In this document: positions 61,120 through 64,000 of the stretch, piece after piece | How the letters are laid out: every line of letters begins with the position of its first letter | Position numbering within the stretch: the stretch's first letter is position 1 | Origin: Sphingopyxis sp. 113P3 | Lineage (GTDB): Bacteria; Pseudomonadota; Alphaproteobacteria; Sphingomonadales; Sphingomonadaceae | DNA length: 64,000 bases | Reading direction: 5' to 3' | Assembly: GCF_001278035.1 (NCBI RefSeq) | Contig: NZ_CP009452.1 | Location: 3,505,501 to 3,569,500, forward strand | Translations under genes and position numbers: made by a program | Notes under the pieces: model-generated | Told to the model about the DNA's origin: nothing | Seen by the model: the letters and a program-made list of their open reading frames with translations, nothing else | Database searches by the model: none

Positions 61120-62106
61120 ATGAGGTATCCCGCATCCGAAAAGCTCGAGATCATCCGGATCGTCGAGCAGTCGCACCTGCCCGCCAAACGCACGCTGGAC
61201 AAGCTCGGCATCGCCCGCCGGACGTTCTACCGTTGGTATGACCGTTATCTTGGGGGCGGGCCGGAAGCGTTACAGGATCGGCCATCGGCGCCGAGCCGCG
61301 TGTGGAACCGCATCGGTGACGACATCCAGAACCAGATCATCGAAATGGCGCTGGAAGCCGACGCGACCAATCTCAGCCCCCGCGAACTGGCGGTGCGCTT
61401 CACCGACGAGAAGCGCTACTTCGTATCGGAATCCACGGTTTACCGCCTGCTCAAGGCGCACGATCTGATCACCAGTCCGGCCTATGTCGTGATAAAGGCC
61501 GCCGATCAGTTCCACACCAAGACTACCCGCCCGAACGAGATGTGGCAGACCGACTTCACCTACTTCAAGATCATCGGGTGGGGCTGGATGTACCTCTCGA
61601 CCGTGCTCGACGACTTCTCGCGCTATATCATTGCCTGGAAGTTGTGCACCAACATGCGTGCCGAGGATGTAACCGAAACGCTGGACCTCGCCTTGGCGGC
61701 TTCCGGCTGTGACAGCGCCACGGTGCTGCACAAGCCCCGGCTGCTCAGCGATAACGGCCCCAGCTACATCGCCGGCGAACTGGCCGAATATATCGAGGCC
61801 AACAAAATGAGCCATGTCCGCGGCGCTCCCATGCACCCGCAAACCCAGGGCAAGATCGAGCGCTGGCACCAGACCCTGAAAAACCGCATCCTGCTGGAGA
61901 ACTACTTCCTGCCCGGCGACCTCGAAGCCCAGATCGAGGCCTTCGTCGAACATTACAATCACCAGCGCTATCACGAGAGCCTAAATAACGTGACGCCCGC
62001 CGACGCCTACTTCGGCAGGGCCCCGGCCATCATCGAACGACGAGAAAGGATCAAGCGACAGACCATCGAATATCGGCGCTTGCAGCACCGCAAGCTCGCC
62101 GCCTAA
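61120..62106 (+). CDS. IS3-family transposase OrfB
   Basis: A 328-residue DDE transposase. A second helix-turn-helix (RRTFYRWYDRYLGGG) is followed by the integrase core with Asp in WQTDFTYFKI, Asp in LLSDNGPSYIAGE and Glu in GKIERWHQTLKNR. The frame is one base off orfA. It may be translated from its own ATG, which lacks a strong ribosome site, or by frameshifting at the AAAAAAG run. Intact. The element splits the AbiEii gene. Confidence 0.92.
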   Translation: MRYPASEKLEIIRIVEQSHLPAKRTLDKLGIARRTFYRWYDRYLGGGPEALQDRPSAPSRVWNRIGDDIQNQIIEMALEADATNLSPRELAVRFTDEKRYFVSESTVYRLLKAHDLITSPAYVVIKAADQFHTKTTRPNEMWQTDFTYFKIIGWGWMYLSTVLDDFSRYIIAWKLCTNMRAEDVTETLDLALAASGCDSATVLHKPRLLSDNGPSYIAGELAEYIEANKMSHVRGAPMHPQTQGKIERWHQTLKNRILLENYFLPGDLEAQIEAFVEHYNHQRYHESLNNVTPADAYFGRAPAIIERRERIKRQTIEYRRLQHRKLAA

Positions 62107-62589
62107 CATCAACCCCCAGACGAGGCCCGCACTCCGCTAATCTACGCCGCGAGTTGTGCCGAATGTTCTGACGACGAACAAATAGATTATTTTAGTTAAG
62201 CCCAAAAGTTGCATGTTTCAGGGTGAGACGCCCCGCCCAGTATATATGAATTTGCAGGGGCGCGGAACGCGGCTCTTGGCCATATCTCTTTAAAATTGTG
62301 TCATTTTTAAAAAGCGCACCTTGGACGCTGCGGGAGATTTCCGGCGCCGTGCGCACGCTGTTGGCAGCGGGGTAGGGTTGCATTTGATGAAACCGGTTCT
62401 CGCCAAAGCCAACGAGGGTTTACAGCGCGCTCAAGACCAGTTTGCCGACGCCTTTCCCAGGGAAGGATCGCTGTACTCCTTCTCCCCATGCCCCGCGTCC
62501 GCGAGGCAAATCCTGGCGCTAGGACCGGACGGCGTAGACCTTCGCGCGGGGGGAGCACGGGCTGGACGGCATTAAGAGGACAAAAAGGC
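62107..62589. other. Flank of the IS3 element, no gene supported
   Basis: About 480 bases. The right end of the IS3 element probably lies within the first 70 bases (a TTCGTCGT match to the left end occurs at about 62174), but clear terminal repeats are not resolved. An AT-rich stretch (62180-62310) and open frames without family likeness follow. Confidence 0.4.
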
Positions 62590-62624
62590 GCGGGGGGAGC
62601 GGGTCCGGCCAGCCGCTCCCCCGC
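62590..62624 (-). terminator. Rho-independent terminator for the transglutaminase-like gene
   Basis: On the minus strand GCGGGGGAGCGG pairs with CCGCTCCCCCCGC across a 10-base loop and is followed by GCCTTTTTG. It lies 22 bases after the stop codon at 62646. Confidence 0.8.
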
Positions 62625-62645
62625 TTCCGACGCTTTCGGCTGCGC

Positions 62646-63425
62646 CTAGGCGGTCTTCACGCTCACCCGCTGGTCGACAAGCTGCGCCTCGCCATAGGCG
62701 GTGAGAAAGGAGATGTCGGCGGCATCGCGGCCGGCCGCGATCTTGATGAGATCTCCCGCGCCTGCCATTCCGGTCGCATCGATCAGATGCCAGTCACCGC
62801 CGACAAACACCTCGGCGACCGCATGGAAATCCTGCGGCTCGACATGGGGCGCATAGGCGCTGACGACGCGCGCTGGGAAATCGGCGGCACGGGCGAGGGC
62901 GACGAGGACATGCGCATAATCCCGGCACACGCCGCGCCGCGCGAGGAAGCTGTCGATCGCGGTCGTTCCAGTATCGCTCGTGCCCGCAGCATAAGTGAAG
63001 CTCCGCGCGATCCAATCGCGCATCGCCGCGATCTTTGCGCCGCCCGCGATGTGGCCGAACTCGGCCTCGACAAAGGGGACGAGCTGGTTCGAGGGGCAAT
63101 AGCGCGATTCGTTGAGATATTGCACCACGCCCGGGGGCAGGCGGTGAAGCGGCACCTGCGCAAGCGGTTCGAGCGGCCGGTCGCGGCGCTCGACTTCGAC
63201 GATTGCGGAATAACGCGCCTGCAGCCGCCCGCCGCAGCGAACCCAGATCCGCTCGCCAATCCCGTCGGGGGCGGCGATACGGGCAAAATGTTCAGGCGTG
63301 CCCGCGTCGAAACGCGAGCGCGCGACATGCTGCTCGCCCGGTAGCGCTGAGGCCTCGACCTGAAGCATCAGATAGATGGGCTGGGGGAGACGATAATCGA
63401 GGAGGACGGAGATCTGGAACTTCAT
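62646..63425 (-). CDS. Transglutaminase-like superfamily protein
   Basis: A 259-residue protein with an N-terminal beta domain (MKFQISVLLDYRLPQPIYLM) and a transglutaminase-like core. The Cys-His-Asp triad is in RGVCRDYAHV, DFHAVAEVFVG and LIDATG. The family includes bacterial proteases and amidases of unknown substrate. I choose the ATG at 63425, because a GTG five codons upstream is less conserved. It is divergent from the MFS gene. Confidence 0.85.
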   Translation of the reverse strand: MKFQISVLLDYRLPQPIYLMLQVEASALPGEQHVARSRFDAGTPEHFARIAAPDGIGERIWVRCGGRLQARYSAIVEVERRDRPLEPLAQVPLHRLPPGVVQYLNESRYCPSNQLVPFVEAEFGHIAGGAKIAAMRDWIARSFTYAAGTSDTGTTAIDSFLARRGVCRDYAHVLVALARAADFPARVVSAYAPHVEPQDFHAVAEVFVGGDWHLIDATGMAGAGDLIKIAAGRDAADISFLTAYGEAQLVDQRVSVKTA

Positions 63426-63569
63426 CGAGAGATAACGCACGGAGGGTCATTCGGTGGCGCGCCCCAAGCGAATATGGCGGGCCGCACGCAAATGCAAGGA
63501 TGCGCAAAGCGCCTTGAGACGATATGGGGGCGCCCGCGCGCCCAGCGCCGTCCATTCCAAAGGTTCAGC

Positions 63570-64000
63570 ATGACCGCCTCGCGCACTATCCCCTTCATTG
63601 TCGCCACCATCTTCATGGACGCGGTGGGTTTCGGCATCATCATGCCGGTGCTGCCGCAGCTGGTGATGGAGGTCGGGCGCATCGACCTGCCGGACGCGAT
63701 CGAGGTCGGCGCGTGGATCGGCCTCGTCATGGCGGTTGCGACCTTTTTCGGCTCGCCGCTGCTTGGCAATCTCTCGGACCGCTTCGGGCGGCGGCGCGTG
63801 CTCCTGCTCGCGCTCGCCGGGCTCGCCGCCGACTATATTCTGCTGACTGTCGTCGACACCCTGCCCTGGCTGTTCATCGCCCGCGCCTTGTCGGGCTTCT
63901 TCGGGGGGAGCTACGCGACCGCGCAGGCCGCGATTGCCGACGTCACGCGCCCTGAAGAACGTGCGCGCAACTTCGGGTTCGTGGGCGCGGCCTTCGGGAT
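63570..64000 (+). CDS. MFS transporter (TCR/Tet-like), 5' part, cut by window edge
   Basis: The first 143 codons of a major facilitator. It begins MTASRTIPFIVATIFMDAVG with the helix FGIIMPVLPQLVMEVG. Helix 2-3 carries motif A (GNLSDRFGRRRVLLL), and SGFFGGSYATAQAAIADVT matches the TCR/Tet drug:proton antiporter group. The frame is open at the end of the window. The likely function is drug or metabolite efflux. The substrate cannot be told from this part. Confidence 0.88.
   Translation, partial: MTASRTIPFIVATIFMDAVGFGIIMPVLPQLVMEVGRIDLPDAIEVGAWIGLVMAVATFFGSPLLGNLSDRFGRRRVLLLALAGLAADYILLTVVDTLPWLFIARALSGFFGGSYATAQAAIADVTRPEERARNFGFVGAAFG

Noticed and set aside
62192..62575. Short open frames on both strands after the IS3 element
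   Set aside because: No ribosome sites, no conserved motif, and AT-rich sequence in part of the stretch.

Overview
The window is GC-rich and has the gene content of an alphaproteobacterium of the Sphingomonadaceae (Sphingopyxis, Sphingobium or Novosphingobium type). Indicators are the TonB receptor with its own TonB, DUF2946, the cydABXDC layout, the typA and 5'-methylthioadenosine nucleosidase neighbourhood, and ICE-type parB and LysR remnants. This placement is inferred from recognisable families, not from a database search.

Layout. 1-0.7 kb: an IS5-type element cut by the window edge. 1.2-3.5 kb: remnants of a conjugative element, a truncated ParB-like gene fused by deletion to a truncated membrane protein plus an intact LysR regulator. 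3.5-35.6 kb: an accessory stress and redox island. It holds an AhpD-like protein, TolC, DUF2892, a sulfide:quinone reductase, a rhodanese, an RND pump and a Cys-rich ArsR regulator, followed by a heme lipoprotein and a secreted protein. An IS1111 element interrupts a small gene. Then come a DUF2202 ferritin-like protein, catalase, DUF2892, Dps, a TlpA-like thioredoxin, the cydX/cydB/cydA and cydDC genes of a bd oxidase, a ClC channel, an ArsR/peroxiredoxin pair, TrxC, a second peroxiredoxin, a persulfide-dioxygenase-like hydrolase, a TauE exporter, a methyltransferase, a TonB, an OprC-like copper receptor and DUF2946. 35.8-43.3 kb: a 5'-truncated tyrosine integrase followed by a 6.3-kb mirror-symmetric nest of insertion sequences (two IS110 types, each present twice in inverted orientation, around one IS481). 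43.5-49 kb: a HipA-type kinase fused to an AbiEi-like domain with two operator palindromes, an entericidin and an IS21 element with an 8-bp target duplication. 49.7-56.7 kb: ordinary chromosome (XpaC-like/TelA, SBF-like transporter, nucleosidase, M15-like peptidase, typA, rluE). 57-62 kb: a cluster of toxin-antitoxin genes around tRNA-Gly(CCC): MNT-HEPN, Xre with a decayed RES toxin, and AbiEi with an AbiEii cut by an IS3 element. 62.6-64 kb: a transglutaminase-like protein and the start of an MFS transporter.

How the genes may work together. The island combines sulfide oxidation (SQR), persulfide handling (rhodanese, persulfide dioxygenase-like MBL), sulfite/sulfonate export (TauE), peroxide removal (catalase, two peroxiredoxins, AhpD-like), iron storage (Dps, ferritin-like), thioredoxins and a sulfide-tolerant bd oxidase with its CydDC assembly exporter. 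The RND/TolC pump is embedded in the sulfide part, and its ArsR regulator carries cysteines placed as in the persulfide sensors SqrR/BigR. I infer a sulfur-stress-responsive efflux system. Both edges of the island carry broken mobility genes, so it looks like a once-mobile element that has been immobilised by deletion and IS insertion.
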